Below, in pieces: positions 33,491-46,839 of a stretch of DNA of 64,000 bases; position 1 is the stretch's first letter, and each line of letters begins with the position of its first letter. The position numbers and the translations under genes are program-made. The stretch comes from Vitis vinifera (taxonomy: Eukaryota > Streptophyta > Magnoliopsida > Vitales > Vitaceae): contig NC_081820.1 of assembly GCF_030704535.1 (NCBI RefSeq), positions 3,550,501 through 3,614,500 of the forward strand. Reading direction: 5' to 3'. Under the pieces are notes generated by a model. The model ran no database searches, had not been told where the DNA came from, and saw only the letters and a list, made by a program, of their open reading frames with translations.

Positions 33491-36400
33491 TAGAGTATGG
33501 TAAATTAGTTGTGAATGGATTAGCAACCATTTTACATGTAAGTAAATATTTCAAGATTACTTACTTTTTATGCAATAACATCTCTTATAAAATTATTCTT
33601 GGTATATAAATGTTTAATTCTTCCATGATCGAATCCTTTACAAAAGTGATAGCAGCTTGATTGTCGCTATCGATTGTCGTTGACTAAAAAAACAACTACG
33701 ATCATTCCTAAGCTTTGAAAAAATCTTCTTAACCATATTGTTTTTTGTACTGCAATTGACATGTGATAAATTTGGCTTCCATGATTGACAAAGATGTACA
33801 AGTTTGTTTCTTGCTTCTTCATGGGATGACACAATTATTGAGAAAAAAATGATATGTGGATATTGATTTGCACTCATTAAGATCACTTGTCCAATCAGCA
33901 TATGAATAACCCACTAAGCCCAACTCATTACTTCGATAACAAAGGGAACGGTCCAAAGTACCCTTCAGCTACCTAGGAATTTTCTTTACAAATTTCCAAT
34001 GCATCTTTCCAAGATTCTCTTGGTAACGACTAACCATCCTAATAGTATAGCAGGCATTTGGTCTTGTACACATTGTAGCATATATTAGAGTCTCAAAAGC
34101 ATTTGAGTAGGGAATTAGTCATTTTCTTCTTTTTTTTTTGGAGTTTTTAGGCCCATTTTTTTGCTTGCATACTCACCTCTTGTAAATGGAGTGTCAATGG
34201 ATTTGCAATATTTCATATTAAATTGTTATTATTTTCTTAATATAACGTACTTGTGAAAAAGCCACTAGTTTCTTAAACTCATATTTATGGATCTTTACTC
34301 TAATAATGTAAGATTCTTCTCCCGCATTAATGATTTGAACAAACTCGAAATCGTGTTTAACTATAAGTACATCATCCACATATAAAGATAATAACACATA
34401 TTTATCTTTGTGTCATGTTATACAAAGATAATGACCATAATCAATTGTTGTGAAATCATACAAAGTGATTACACAATGAAATCTCAAGTACCACTACCTA
34501 GATGATTATTTAAGGTCATCAATAAATTGATGTAAGTAGCACACTTTATGCTCTTGGATGTGGATAATGAAACCTATTAGTTGTTCCATAAAGATATCTT
34601 TAATTATTCAACTCTCCATGAAGGAACGTTGTCTTCGCATCCATTTAGTGTAGTTCTAAATCTATATGAACCACTTTAGCCAGAATGAGGCAAATTGAAG
34701 CAAATTGAAGCAAATTTGACTATTGGGAGAAGGTTTTCTCATAGTCTATACTCTCTTGTTGGGTATAACCTTTAGTCACTAAAGGAGTTCTACATTTTTC
34801 AATAGATCCATCTACCCTTCCTTCATTATAAGAACACTTTCTTCCCAACAATTTTTCAATCGAATGGCAAATCAACCAACTTCCAGGCTTGATTATTTTG
34901 TATTGATTCCAATTCCTCTTCCATTACTTTTCTCTATTCATCCTTATATAAACAAGTAAGAGCCTCATGAACTGACTTAGATTCAATATCATCACATTGA
35001 GTTATAATATAAACTTCTCCTTTGATTTCAAATTGTCATTAAGGAATAATTTATTGAGAATGTTATCTCAAGATTGACTCCCTTAGTATACTTGCTACAA
35101 GTACTAGTTCACTCTTACTCAATTTAAGCATCAATTTTTGTTTAGGTGCAAATCTTGTGTTGGGATCCATTATTTCATAAAGACATAAATCACTATCAAT
35201 TTTGCCCAAACATAGGAAATCGTCTTTTAAGGATGTGACATCTCATTATTTTAATTCAGCTACCATACCATCTTCATGCTTACCTATGAACACATATCCT
35301 TTAGAGTATTTATCATATCATATAAAGATATATTTCCTTCCTTTGAGACCTAATTTTCCTTATTTATGAGAAGGATTGCCAACATAAATCATTGATCCCT
35401 AAGGTTACAAAGTACTAAGATCAGGTTTTCAATTAGTAAATTGCTCGTATGGAGTAAGTACAACAAATTGTGAGGGTACTCAATTAAGTACATGAGTTCA
35501 ACAATGCATCTCCCCAATATTAAATTGGAAGATTTGTTTGGACCATCATTGACCAAACCATGTCTAACATTATTCTATTTCTCCTTTCAACAACATAGTT
35601 TTCTTATGGAGTCCTTAGAATAGTCAATTGTCTATTAATACCTGTTTCATCACATAAATCTTTAAATTGCTCTAATAGATATTCTCTAATCTAGTCTGTT
35701 CTTAATGTTTCAATTTATTTTTTCACACTTATTCTATTAGTGTTTAAAAAAAAAAAAAACCTAATGCTTCTAGTATATGAGAAATTAGGTAAACATAATC
35801 GTAACAAATGAAGTTATCTATAAATGTTATGAAGTAAAAGGCTTCATGATTTGTTGTAACTCTTATAGAACCATAGATGTCAAAATTGATTATTTGTGAT
35901 GGATTTTTAGTTCTAGTTCCCTTTCCAAAAAAATTTTCTTGTTCTTTTACTTGCTAGATAATATTCAAAAGTTAGCCTATCAATTTTAGTGAATTGACCT
36001 AAAAGATTTTCTCTAGCTAGTCTATTCATCTTTTCTTGTCCAATATGCCCAACTCTAGCATGTCATATGACAACATTATCATATATATTTATAGAAGTAG
36101 TCATCAATGAATAATAATTGTTAATAGTATTAGATAACACATAGTTATCAATGTCAAGAACCATAAAACCATCTAAAATAAAACCTAAACCAAAATATGT
36201 TTTTCCCAAGTATAACTCCATTACTAAATCATGAAAATTCAAATTGTAACCTAAACTAAGAAGGACTAAGATCATGTTACATCGAATATCCGATGCATAA
36301 AGAACATAATGTAGGAATAGGGTACATCCTCTATGCAATTCCAATCTGCATGTTCTAGTACCTTGACCTCAACTCTAGAGTCATTTCCAACATAGATCTT

Positions 36401-37568
36401 ATATCAAAACTAACTGAAATTTTACATATGCTTCTTGCTCCTTAGCTATATTGTCAAGGGCGGTTGAGCCTATAGCCCACAAAGGAATAGATTCAATTAA
36501 CATTACACAGCTAGAAACATAAGCACATAAGTTATTTAAATAAGACCATAACCGCTTACACTCAGTTCACTCATGAGCGGAGTGACCCTTGTTGTCATAG
36601 TTATAGCATTTTAGCTTGTCTTTAGCACACTTTTTACATGACCAAACCTTTCATTTCTTGGAAGCATCATCAAATTCAAATTTCTTATTCTTCTTAAAGA
36701 ACTTTTTTTTTCTTTTTTCTTTTTTAATGCTTAAAGCCCAAAGCTTTCTGTGAACTAGATTCAATTACATAAGCTTCTTCATTAGGCTAAGCAACCATAA
36801 GTTGTTCAACTTCTAATTCAATGTGACGGACTATATCATAAAAAAATCTGGACTCTCATTATGTGTCATGTTCACCACTATGTGTTCCAAGCTTGTTGGT
36901 AAAGATCAAATCACAAACTAACTTGTTACTCATCAATGATGACATATCTAGATGACTCAAGCTTTCTTATCATTTTTTTTTTATCTCCTTGAGATGTTGT
37001 TTCATAATATGATTTGCTCACATCTTATCATTTTCAAATTTCATTATAAGTTCTCTCAACTTTGTTGTAGAAATTTCACCATACTTTTTAATTCAGAGAT
37101 TCCCACAATATTTCATGGAAAAATTGGTATACTTCATACTCAATCAATAGATCATCTTACATACAACTCAACAATGTAATAGAAGCTAGAGAAATTTTCT
37201 CTTCCAGACCACATAAGCCTCTTGATCCCTTCTATGTTCAGCAATGTTTCCTTGTTTAAGTTCTTGCATGATATGATTCAGTGTTTAAAGAGCCACTTGC
37301 TCTTTAAATAGGTTTATAAAAATTAACTAACCAAGTAGTTTAATGTGATTTCATTCTATTAAACATACTAATTATGTTTTGTCAATTTGGGATAAAACTC
37401 AATATTTAAAATTGGACATGCAAACCAATATGGAGTAATAGTTCTATCGTTGCATGGTAAAACTCTTAGGCCCTCTTCAATTCATTCTTCTTGTCCCCAC
37501 CAAGAAGTAAATCAATTTCAAAGTTACGATGATGCACAACTAAATCCATAATATTATTAACCACATCA
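33490..37568 (-). pseudogene. Copia gag-pol in inverted orientation, decayed
   Basis: Read on the minus strand, RNase H is recognisable near 33640-33930: GYSYADWTSDLNECKSISTY, IYHMSIAVQKTIWLRRFFQS, and further down KMVANPFT at the C-terminus. RT and integrase remnants lie at about 34000-36060. A zinc knuckle CYNYDNKGHSAHE is near 36600 and gag remnants extend to about 37450. Stops and frameshifts are frequent. The order RNase H to gag with rising coordinate confirms the inverted orientation relative to the LTR and gag at 32500-33490. Confidence 0.75.
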
Positions 37569-37570
37569 AC

Positions 37571-38096
37571 CTAGTGTGTTCAAAAGAACGAAAAATCATG
37601 CAAATTAATATCAAAAATCATAAAAATTATATTTATAAAGAAATCACTAAATATGACACATGTATTCATTTGTGTTAGACATAAGTTTGAGTGTCTAAGT
37701 GGGATGACCCAACCTAACCCAATATTTTTAAAAGTAGAGGGAGAAATTTACCTAGAAATTGCTATTATGGTTCTGAGAACTAGAAAAAAATTACAGTTTG
37801 TGAAATTGATATATATTTTGTTTGAAGTTATGGTTCCACATAACTACAAGGCTGGTTTTTTTTTTCTTTTACTAGCCTCAGATTTTAAACTTTTTTTTAT
37901 ATATATTTAAAAATAAGAAACAGGAAATGCACCTAAACAATTTTGAATTAATTAACTAATTATTTATTGGATAGCTGAATGATGAAATTAAAATTACAAA
38001 TAATTATTTCAAAGAGATGCAAAACTTGATGGTTGCATATTTAAACAATCTATTTATGGTATATAATGAGTAGCTGGATCTGCATGGTGAGTCCTC
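37571..38096 (-). other. 3' flank of GLP4
   Basis: 37571-37710 matches the GLP1 flank at 16374-16512. 37970-38096 matches GLP1, GLP2 and GLP5 3' UTRs. The 260 bases between are absent from GLP1. No other gene is present. Confidence 0.65.
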
Positions 38097-38879
38097 CTAG
38101 TAGGTGTGGTTGTCAGTCCAGAACTGAGATTGAAGACACTCAACCACATTCTTGTCCACTTGGAAGGCCTTTGTGAGAACATCAGCTGATATTGCTGGCT
38201 TTGATCCAAACACTGCATTTGCAATGGTGATCACGCCTGGGTTCTGGCTACTCAATGAAGCAATGGCCACTGCGTTTGTTGTTCCCACATTGAGCTGGAA
38301 GTGAATGAGACCTTGTGGGAAGACGAAAACGTCTCCTTTGTAAAGGACCTTGGAGATGAGGTGGTTGTCAGGATTAGAGGTGACAAAGGCCACATAAAGT
38401 GTTCCCTCCAAGACAGTGAGGATCTCTGTGGCTCGAGGGTGGATGTGGGGAGGGTTAAGGCCGTATGGCGCATAGTCAACCCGAGCCAGGGAAACGCCAA
38501 GGGTATTGAGTCCAGGTATCTGTGCCACGTTTGCTGGTGTGACCATCGAGCCAAGTTTGTTTGATGTATTCCCTGGAAGACGAAGCCCCGAAAAGAAGAA
38601 ATCATTTGGCGTTGCAAGCTTTGGATCCCTGCAGAATTTTCCCTTCACAAACACTGCAAAGCAGCAAATATATTAGCACTAATGCAGTCAAGGAAAGATC
38701 AATATATCACAAATGGACAAGAATACTAGAGAGAGCACGAATATTGTACCAGCTGCGTTTGAATCATTAACAGCTACACAGAAGTCCTGAAGAGGACTGG
38801 GATCGGAGGCAGAGGCGAGAGAAAATGCCATAGCTAAGAGTGCAATGTATGCAAGGGTGTTAACTACCATCTTCTTCAT
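38097..38879 (-). CDS. Germin-like protein GLP4, two exons, complete reading frame
   Basis: Exon 1 is 38750-38879, the intron 38654-38749 (GT...AG), exon 2 38097-38653; 228 residues, the usual family length. The signal peptide is [20 protein letters not shown], cleaved likely after SASA. The paired cysteines are in DFCVAV and KFCRDP. Cupin box 1 is [18 protein letters not shown] and box 2 [16 protein letters not shown], so all four metal ligands are present. The C-terminus [12 protein letters not shown] is complete. A KGD tripeptide sits before box 2. The product should be a secreted, glycine-rich-loop cupin of the apoplast; enzymatic activity cannot be told from sequence. Odd points: Lys replaces Asn in VKGKFC, Cys replaces Tyr near the end (VECLQSQ), and the upstream region loses similarity to the GLP1/GLP5 promoter after about 80 bases. 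Confidence 0.88.
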
Positions 38880-39149
38880 GTCTATGCAATGGATTCTCAA
38901 AAATCACTTTGAGGAAGGAGCAACAAATTTACAACTGCAATGAAGTGCTGTGTTGGCTGGAGCTATTTTTTTTTTCTATGAAGTTCTTTTTTCTTTCTTT
39001 CATGTAACTTCTGTTTTGATAAATCAAAGCTGCTATCAACCATTACTTGAATTCTTAATTGTTTGAAGTTAGTTGCTCTTGGGACTTTTTAAGTTTGGGC
39101 GTATACATCGTGGGCCCTTAATCTTAAACCTTAATATTAATACTAGAGC
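38880..39149 (-). other. Region upstream of GLP4
   Basis: The first 80 bases align loosely with the GLP5 leader. Beyond about 38960 the sequence is different, pyrimidine-rich, and I see no TATA box at the expected distance. 39086-39119 is an inverted copy of 18247-18280 near GLP1. Confidence 0.5.
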
Positions 39150-42080
39150 TCTCCGTATTACTAGCCCGACATAGAAGGGACGAAAGGAAAAGAATGATAT
39201 TTGAAAGGAGAGGAAAGACTAGTTATTGCTGTCTCTGAATAAGACCAGCCAGATAAGTCAAAAGAATAAATATATATAATAATATATATAATTATATATA
39301 TTATATATAATTATAAGGCGGGAAAATATGTTATTTTTATACTGAGCACTGGCAGGCAAAATGAAGTAAATAATAATAATACAAAAAGTAGGGTTTGACC
39401 TCTAATCCGGAAGGAACTTGATACAGGCTTGATCAAAACACTTGCCTTATCCCGCCGCTATATGGTATTCTAAATATAGCCCTTGCCAAAGATATCAAGA
39501 AATTACCAATTCTATATAGGTTATATAGCCTATATAGATTGAGACTTTTGACTAGAAAGTATTAGTTCCCCTAGTCAGACCCGGACTTATATTACTCTTA
39601 CAACTGTTAAGAAAGACCGGGACTCTTAGTGGTAAATAACTTCGATCTTTCAAGATAGAAACTAGTACTGCTCTAAAAGGTACTACTATGGGTACCGATA
39701 CGCCTGGCAGGCAAGAAAAGATAGCGCTGACTCTTTTTATACTGCTTGAAGAAAAGTCTCTCTTATCATTAGCCAACCCTATCAGAAATAGGACTTGGGA
39801 ATGAAGGATTGCTTTTGCCTGAAAGGAAGGATAACTGCTAATATTTAAGAAATTCGAATTATGTCTTGTAAAGAACTCAAACTGAAACTGCAACTGGCTA
39901 AAGGAAAAAATGGAACTTAATTGGCTCGGCTGGTCCGCCATTGCCTTGAAACTAAACTATATTCTGCCCCAGAAAAATATATCCACAGCTTGCTTGCATG
40001 CAACTCTTGTTGAAAAGAGGACTTCCACTATGGGGAATAAGACTACTGAGACTGCTAGACGCGTCTGGATACTCTTCTATGAAAGAAAGCCCTACCTATT
40101 TCTAGCCTGATCCCTCTTTTCTTACTTTCCCCCAAGGATAATCCATCTCTGGCGTAATCCACTTAAGTTAAGAGCGAAAAGGAATGAAAAGAACTTTGAG
40201 AGGAACGAAGTAGCTCGCCTAAAAGGAGAGGGACGACTTGAGGCCCGTGTGCATATGCACTCATTAGACTTAGGCCTGCTATTAGATGGTTTCAACTCCA
40301 TCTTGATGCTCGTCAGGGAGTAAGTAAGAAGACTGCATTACAAGGGGCTTAGCAAGAAGAGGAGCAGTGGGACCCACAATTGGAAATATAAAAGTATATA
40401 AGGGAAATACGCTATTTAAAATAGGATATGCATTAACTATAAAGGCATAAAATATATTGGATTAGGAATGTCCCTAGGACTGACACTATATACCCCTCAC
40501 AACTAGACAGAAGCAAGACTAAGAGGAAAATCAAGGTAGGCTTGTCTTCCTTATACCTACCTCTGTAGAGAAGGAGAAAGATAGATTCTAAGCGAATAGG
40601 GCCCACTTCCTTAAGTCAGATATAACTGAACTAGCTAGCATGCTTGAAAAAATGGCTTTTCCTTGTGCCTTCCCCTTCTTCCCCTGCTTACTTGTTGGCT
40701 ATCCCGTGACTTATTTATTTATTTTTTTGCTTGACCTAGATCCTGCTTTTAGGGTAAGATAAGAGGCCCTAGACCATAGGCTGGCTAGAAAGACTACGGG
40801 CTAGATAATACAACCTTTATCACAAACTGCATTAGCATAGACTGCAGGATATGAACATAAACTATCTTCATACAAATCAGGAAAAGACTTATAAACTGCG
40901 GAAGACCGAAGGGAATGAAAGCACATTATCCAATGTAACTCCAAATCTATAGGCTTATCTTAAGACTAGATGGAGATGGCAAGAAAGCGGTTAAAAAGAC
41001 TCAGGCGTTCTCATAGGATTGATGACTTCTTTAAGTCATCTAATGTTTTAAAACTGGTCCCCCACCAAAAGGATGGGCAAAGGTAAGCAGAAATGCTTGG
41101 AAGTAGCACTCCTTCTATAGCTTTCCCAAGAAAATAAGCAACTCCTCCTGCTTTCCACAGGCATTTTACTCATTTTTCTCATACTGTCCTTTCCTGCTAT
41201 GGGACTTCTACTAACTTGCTCGAACTCGCTCGAAAGTGGAAGGCATGACGGGGAGATTAGCCAGTAAGGCATTTTCAATTGAAGAGTAAGGGTTTAGCAT
41301 TTAAAGTCATTATATTCTAACTTCTGCAACTCAAGACAGATGGCAGCAACAAAACCCTAGAGAAGTCAACTAGAAAAAAATGGAATTGGAAATGAAACTG
41401 GATATGTTTACCAAACCCACCCTTACCCCTTACGACCTATGGAGCAAGGAAGGCAGAAGCATTGGAAGGCAATGTAATAGCTGGAAAGTCAGAATACATA
41501 GAAGATGTTAGTGCAGGTGGAAATCCAAACACTGACTCTTCATTGTACAGATTAATATTAACTACCAATAGCTGAAAGGGAGATTTCCTCCTTATCCTTA
41601 TACAAGGAGGGATTAACAAGAGCTGCAAGACAAGATATTCTCCTAGGCCTCCCCCTAAAAAAGCAACTCAAACTGGAAATTTATAACTTATAAAGCTGGC
41701 TAGCTTTTGCCTACTGAAAGAGATTAGAAATGGAATCAATCCCACTAGCAACTAAAAGGACTATTACAAGAGCCTAGCTATTTAAGAGGGGATCCTCTTT
41801 CTTTAGGGAAGGGAGAGTATAGAATATTATTAATATTAATTAACTATCCTAAAAAAGATAACTGTATTGAATCTCTAAATTTACTGGCTTCTTTGATTGT
41901 TCCACATGAATATGATGCCATGGCCTGGATCTTATTAGCTCATTAAAAAGAATCTCTGCGGCTACATGAGATAGCCCTAGCCATTGACCTTGCCGATTAA
42001 TAACTGGCCCTTGAAAAGATGGCAGATTGAGACAGGCAAGTGTACACCCTTGTGGGTGTGGTGGGATCCAAGAGCAACTA
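39150..42080. other. Candidate nuclear insertion of mitochondrial DNA
   Basis: This 2.9-kb block has a texture unlike its surroundings: higher GC, few long A/T runs, many GAAAG, CTTGCC and CCGGG words, and short unrelated ORFs. It resembles plant mitochondrial intergenic DNA. A TA-rich microsatellite (39281-39313) lies near its left end. No mitochondrial gene is recognised, so this is inferred from composition only and the edges are approximate. Confidence 0.45.
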
Positions 42081-42449
42081 ACTTTTTAAGTCCGGCATCA
42101 CATTATTGAGATAAATTAACTCAAGTTGTGCTATAGTCGCTGCAGTGAACAATTCAAAGCGTGGGAATCAGTGAAATGAAAGAGTCAAAATAAATGATTA
42201 CTTATGATTTTATCCATCCTGGTCTAACTTTATAATTAATTCATGACATGCATTTCATGAAAGTGATTTTAATTGAAGTGGTTTCTCTAAGAAGCGTTTG
42301 ACAGTGTTTTTAGCTAGCATAAAAAAAGGTTTTTTTTAAAAAAAATAAAAATAAAAATTAATATTTTTAAAAAGTTGAAAAATCAATTATAAATTTTTTT
42401 AAAGCACTTGATAAAAACAAGTCCATTAAAAGCATTTCGAATTAAAACA
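42081..42449. other. AT-rich intergenic DNA
   Basis: It may contain a decayed MITE (AGCGTTTGACAGTGTTTTTA near 42293). No gene is seen. Confidence 0.5.
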
Positions 42450-42700
42450 TATCTTCAATCTCAATTCTGGATTGACAACCATACCTACTAGAATGGTTCA
42501 CCTTTGCACATCTACCTACTTATAAGATTACACATTACTTCTATGTATTGATTTCTTGGATATGTAACTCATTTCTTTGTATATCCTAAAAGAATAAAGA
42601 TTTTTGTTATATTCTTGGATATGAGGCGAACTTTCGTCCACTCATATGCTATAAGCCAAGGTTTTGTTGAGTTTAAGTCTGCTTAATGTAGTAGGTTTTC
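42450..42700 (+). pseudogene. Relic 3' end of a germin-like gene
   Basis: The last 14 codons (YLQSQFWIDNHTY and stop) are followed by a 3' UTR alignable with GLP3 (AGAATGGTTCACC, GCACATCTACCTA, AGAATAAAG). Everything upstream is missing and replaced by AT-rich DNA. It marks a sixth GLP copy in the cluster. Confidence 0.85.
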
Positions 42701-42930
42701 TTTAATTCTTTTAAATTTGATTCGTTTTCATCCCCCTTCTAGCTTGTGTGGGGAATTTTGTGCACACCCAGCTTGTAACAAAATGTTAGGAACAAATTAA
42801 TCCTGGAAGGCCGCTGGTAAACATCCACATGCAATTTGCAATTTTGATGGAAGGAAATAAGTGACTAAGGCTTTAACAGTAACCTTTTAATTTCTCCAAC
42901 AAAATGATTGTCAAGCTCTATATGACTAAA

Positions 42931-43360
42931 GGAGTGTTTGGTAAAACTTAATACTTATTACTTAATGGGTGAAGTTGATTTTAAGTTAAATTATATTGAA
43001 GTTCTCGGCTTAAAACCAATAACTTAATTTTTACTTCGAGTATTAAGGTTGTTTGATAAAATTAATTTAAAACTTATTCTAAATCATCAAATTCACATAT
43101 TTATCCTCATAAATTATAATTAAGCAAAAGAGGTTGAGTAACAAAGGAGGTGTGGAATTACGAAAAAGATTGTAGAGGTAATTAGGGCAAATAGAATAAA
43201 AATGTAAAATAAAGATACAAACTTAAGAATAAGTTAATTGTTTTTGCTTGTTACTTAAAGTTGTTTTTGACTTTAAATCATACATTAAGTTATTTTACCA
43301 AATATAATTAACTTACTTAATGACTTAAATTAATTTATTAAGTTGATTTACCAAACACCT
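42931..43360. mobile_element. MITE, probably hAT-like
   Basis: This 430-bp element has inverted ends GGAGTGTTTGGTAAAACTTA and, reversed, AGGTGTTTGGTAAATCAACT. It is AT-rich inside, with no coding sequence, and flanked by ACTAA on both sides. A full 8-bp duplication is not exact. Confidence 0.6.
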
Positions 43361-46040
43361 ACTAAGATTTGAATTTTTTTTAAAAAAATTATTTTGAGTG
43401 ATACAATTAATTTGAAAAAATAATAAAAATACATTGACTTTTAAGTGGAGATCTTTTTTTATAGGGTTAAATACGCTTTACCCTCTCAACCTTGGGTATG
43501 ATTTATATTTCACTCTTTCACAATCAAAACTCAACACTTAACCTTCCAAACTTATTAAAAGACGACACTTTGCTTCCCCAAACTCATTAAAATGTTGGTG
43601 AACAGTTTCCTAAGTGAAAAAATAAGACTCAAATACAAAATAAATAAAAATAATAAATAATAAAGATAAAATAAAAGAAAAAACATTTATTCTCCAAATT
43701 CAAAATTGTCACACTTCACAATTGCATGTGAAAATCATAAATAGCCTTATAAATATCTTTGTGAAATCAATAATCAAAATGGTAGTTATAATATTTCGAA
43801 AGTATTTGAGAAATTTTACTTCAAAGTTAATTCTATCTAAATTTGAGCTCATGTTCAAACCAAAGTACAAAAAAGAAAAAAGAAAAAAATTCATCAAAAT
43901 ATTTTTATTTAACATTTATATTGGAAAGTTTTTTATTCATCAAAATTTCATCTTCAAAATAGTTTCTTTCACTCAAAAAGCTATTTGAAAGCCAAAAAGA
44001 AAAAAAAAAAGAAAGAAAAAACTTTGCCTTAGGATATAATTTAATTTAGTCGAATTGTTTTTTGAAATAAAATAAGAAAAATAAACATTGAAAGGAAATT
44101 ATCTTATTGTTTTATTTGAATAGTCTAGGCTCCCAATAAGAGTATATTATTCCTTAATTTTCCTTATATGTCTTTAATTTTTAATTTTCTTTTTGGCCAT
44201 GCAAGTTTTGCCAATTTTTTGGCACTAGTAGTGAAAATGAAACTTTCATTTTTTTTCTTTCTTGGAAAAAAAGGAAAAGCAAAAGTCAATGATTTAAAAG
44301 ACATATCTTTGTTTCTTTTTTTTTTTTTCAAATAAAATAAAATAAAATTGCAAATAATTTTAAAATTACAAAATGAAAATTTTCCTTATCAAAGGCCCAT
44401 TGTAAATAATTTAGAAAACACAAATAAAAAAAGTAACATTTATATGCTTATTTTAACATTATTTTTTTAAAAAAAAAATTGGGTTAGAACAACGGATACT
44501 CGTATTTATCTATACATTACTAGCTTTATTTATAGTAACTGAATCATTGTAAATATACAACAACTATTGCAAGCAGATCAAGATCGTAATCTCTCATTGT
44601 TTATGGATATTAAATTGGTACTATTAGAATGTAATTATAAACAATTAAATCATTTTCTCATAATATTTGTCCCTTGATTAGCAAGTTCTAGCCCCCTATT
44701 TTCTTGCTTTTTCAAGCGCTTTAGGTTAAGAAAGTGGAAAAATTAGAAAGTAACAAAATTTCATTCGGTACAAAAAGTACAAAAAGTGATTAATGCATAC
44801 TTGATGGATAAGAATTTCCAACAAATAAAACAAGTGAATTAAGATAATAAGATCTGAATAATGAAGATTAACAATATTTTGAATATTTATAGGTCTTATC
44901 TAATATGTGGATTAAACATTTGATATTCTTTATAAAGTACAAAATATGAACTGTTTTGAAAAATCCATCTAGAAAGAAGCTAGACTTGAGATCTTATAAA
45001 AGCAACAAGTGTGAAGAAGAGTTGCTAACCTATAATCAACAGTAGTGATGAGAAGTAGAGATTCATCCGAGCATCTAAGAGACAATTTCATCTGAGAAAG
45101 CTCTGAAGACCAAAAAGAATGAGCTTTGTGCTTATAACATTGTTTTTTATTTTGTTTTAATTTTGATGAAGAGAATAAATTGGTTTTGGAGTGAAAGAAA
45201 ATATTTTTAAATTAAAAAATCTAACACGAATATGTCTTATTATCTTTCTATAATATTGTTTCAATGAAGAAAACAATGATGACAGTAAGTTATAAAGCAT
45301 CACAAAACATGATATATAAGGAAAAATAGGGATTATATGTCCACAAATCTCATCTTTAGCATATAGACAATCATCAAAATAAAGCAAGAAACTTATTACA
45401 TTTTAAATTCAATCATAGGATGAGAAGGTGAGAGGAGAGAGCTATTTGCATTCAAGCATGCATCTATCTTATAGTCAATAATACTCCAAAACAGGATAAA
45501 ATATGAGATGAAAGTAACTTGAATTCCTGAGATGCAGAGTAAAAGACAATATTCATCAATTTGAGAAAAAAAAATTCAATTATTTGCATGGAAAGAAAAT
45601 TTACATTAACATTTCTGGTTTATATAGTGGGCAAGTCTTTTGTCTGTTGCTTAAAGCAACCGAGTTCAACCTCTGAAAAAGGGGGGAAAATATTTTGTGA
45701 GAAAATGTAAAATAATAGAAAAAGTCAATGTTATAACCAATTAGCATATTAAAATCTTATAGGTTTGCCCAATTAGGAATAAAGACAATCCTCTCAATCA
45801 AACATTATGTAATTTTATTCATTCACAAATCTTAGCTTATCAAAATATACTATTAGATAAATAAAAGAAGTATTTGAAAAATACTAGTGAGGACCTACTT
45901 TTCTTTCACAACCGTTGGCCAAGAATATTAAGTTAAAATTTTCTTACAAATGAGAAAGAGAGGTAGAAGGAGAGTTTTACCATTTAACTTTGAAGACTTT
46001 TCTGTAATCTAGTCATATTTATTGTTCTGGTCATGTAGAG
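43361..46040. other. AT-rich intergenic DNA
   Basis: No gene is recognised. A short motif near 43467-43500 (TAAATACGCTTTACCCTCTC) resembles ends of dispersed plant repeats. The remainder has many A/T runs. Confidence 0.5.
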
Positions 46041-46064
46041 CTAATCTTTTATTTTATTCAAAAA

Positions 46065-46560
46065 TTAGAAGTAGAAGTGTCTCCATGAACGTTTCAGTAG
46101 TTGAGTTCCACAAACTCCCCAAAATCCAACAAGGAATCCGAGAGCAATGCTAACATAAAACCACATGCTATTTTCCTTTTGTTGAACGTTGTCTTCACTA
46201 CCAATAGTATTGAGAGCTTCCCCTACTATATCTCTTAGGTATTTTTTCAAAAGGGCAGTCCACAAAGTGTAGGATTTCCCTCATAAGTAGAAGTATTGAA
46301 GCTTTGAAGTTGAGTACCTCATGGAATTTTACCTTACAAGTTGTTGTGAAAGAGGTCTAAGTTACTCAAACAATCTATTTTAGAAAGGGTAACTGAAATT
46401 TCACCAATAAATTGATTTTATAATAAATCAAGAATGTCTAATGATTTCAATTGACCAATTATTATAGAGTTCAATCGACTCAAATTGTTTCTTGATAAGT
46501 TCAATGAAACTAATTCTTGAAGATCAATTCATACTTCCACCATGTTAAATTACACCCCAA
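46065..46560 (-). pseudogene. LRR receptor-like protein (RLP) C-terminal relic
   Basis: On the minus strand there are decayed leucine-rich repeats (ELVSLNLSRNN, LDLLxNQFIGEISVTLSKI, LSNLDLFHNNL), then IPxGTQLQSFNTSTYEGNPT and LCGLPF, which is the typical end of the LRR domain. Next come an acidic linker, the membrane span MWFYVSIALGFLVGFWGVCG and the short basic tail KRSWRHFYF. This is the layout of surface immune receptors of the EIX2/Cf type. Stops interrupt the LRR part and nothing of the N-terminal repeats or signal peptide is present. Confidence 0.8.
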
Positions 46561-46839
46561 TTTTTTCAATAATGTTAAAACTAAATTATCTAAATAACAA
46601 ATAAGACATTCTATTAGAATTTTTTTGAAAATGGATAGAGAAACCCATGTGACAAATATATTAATATTAACATGAATTTTTATATAATATAGTTGATTTT
46701 TTTCATTTTTTTAATAAAAAATTATTTGATACTTGGTTATATTTTAAGATTAATGTCACTTAAGAAAATTTAAGTAATAAATTAAGGCATGGGTAGATAA
46801 AAACCCGACTATAAATTTTATCATCTACCTAACTTTTAT
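46561..46839. other. AT-rich DNA beyond the truncated RLP relic
   Basis: Nothing recognisable; the LRR similarity stops here. Confidence 0.5.
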
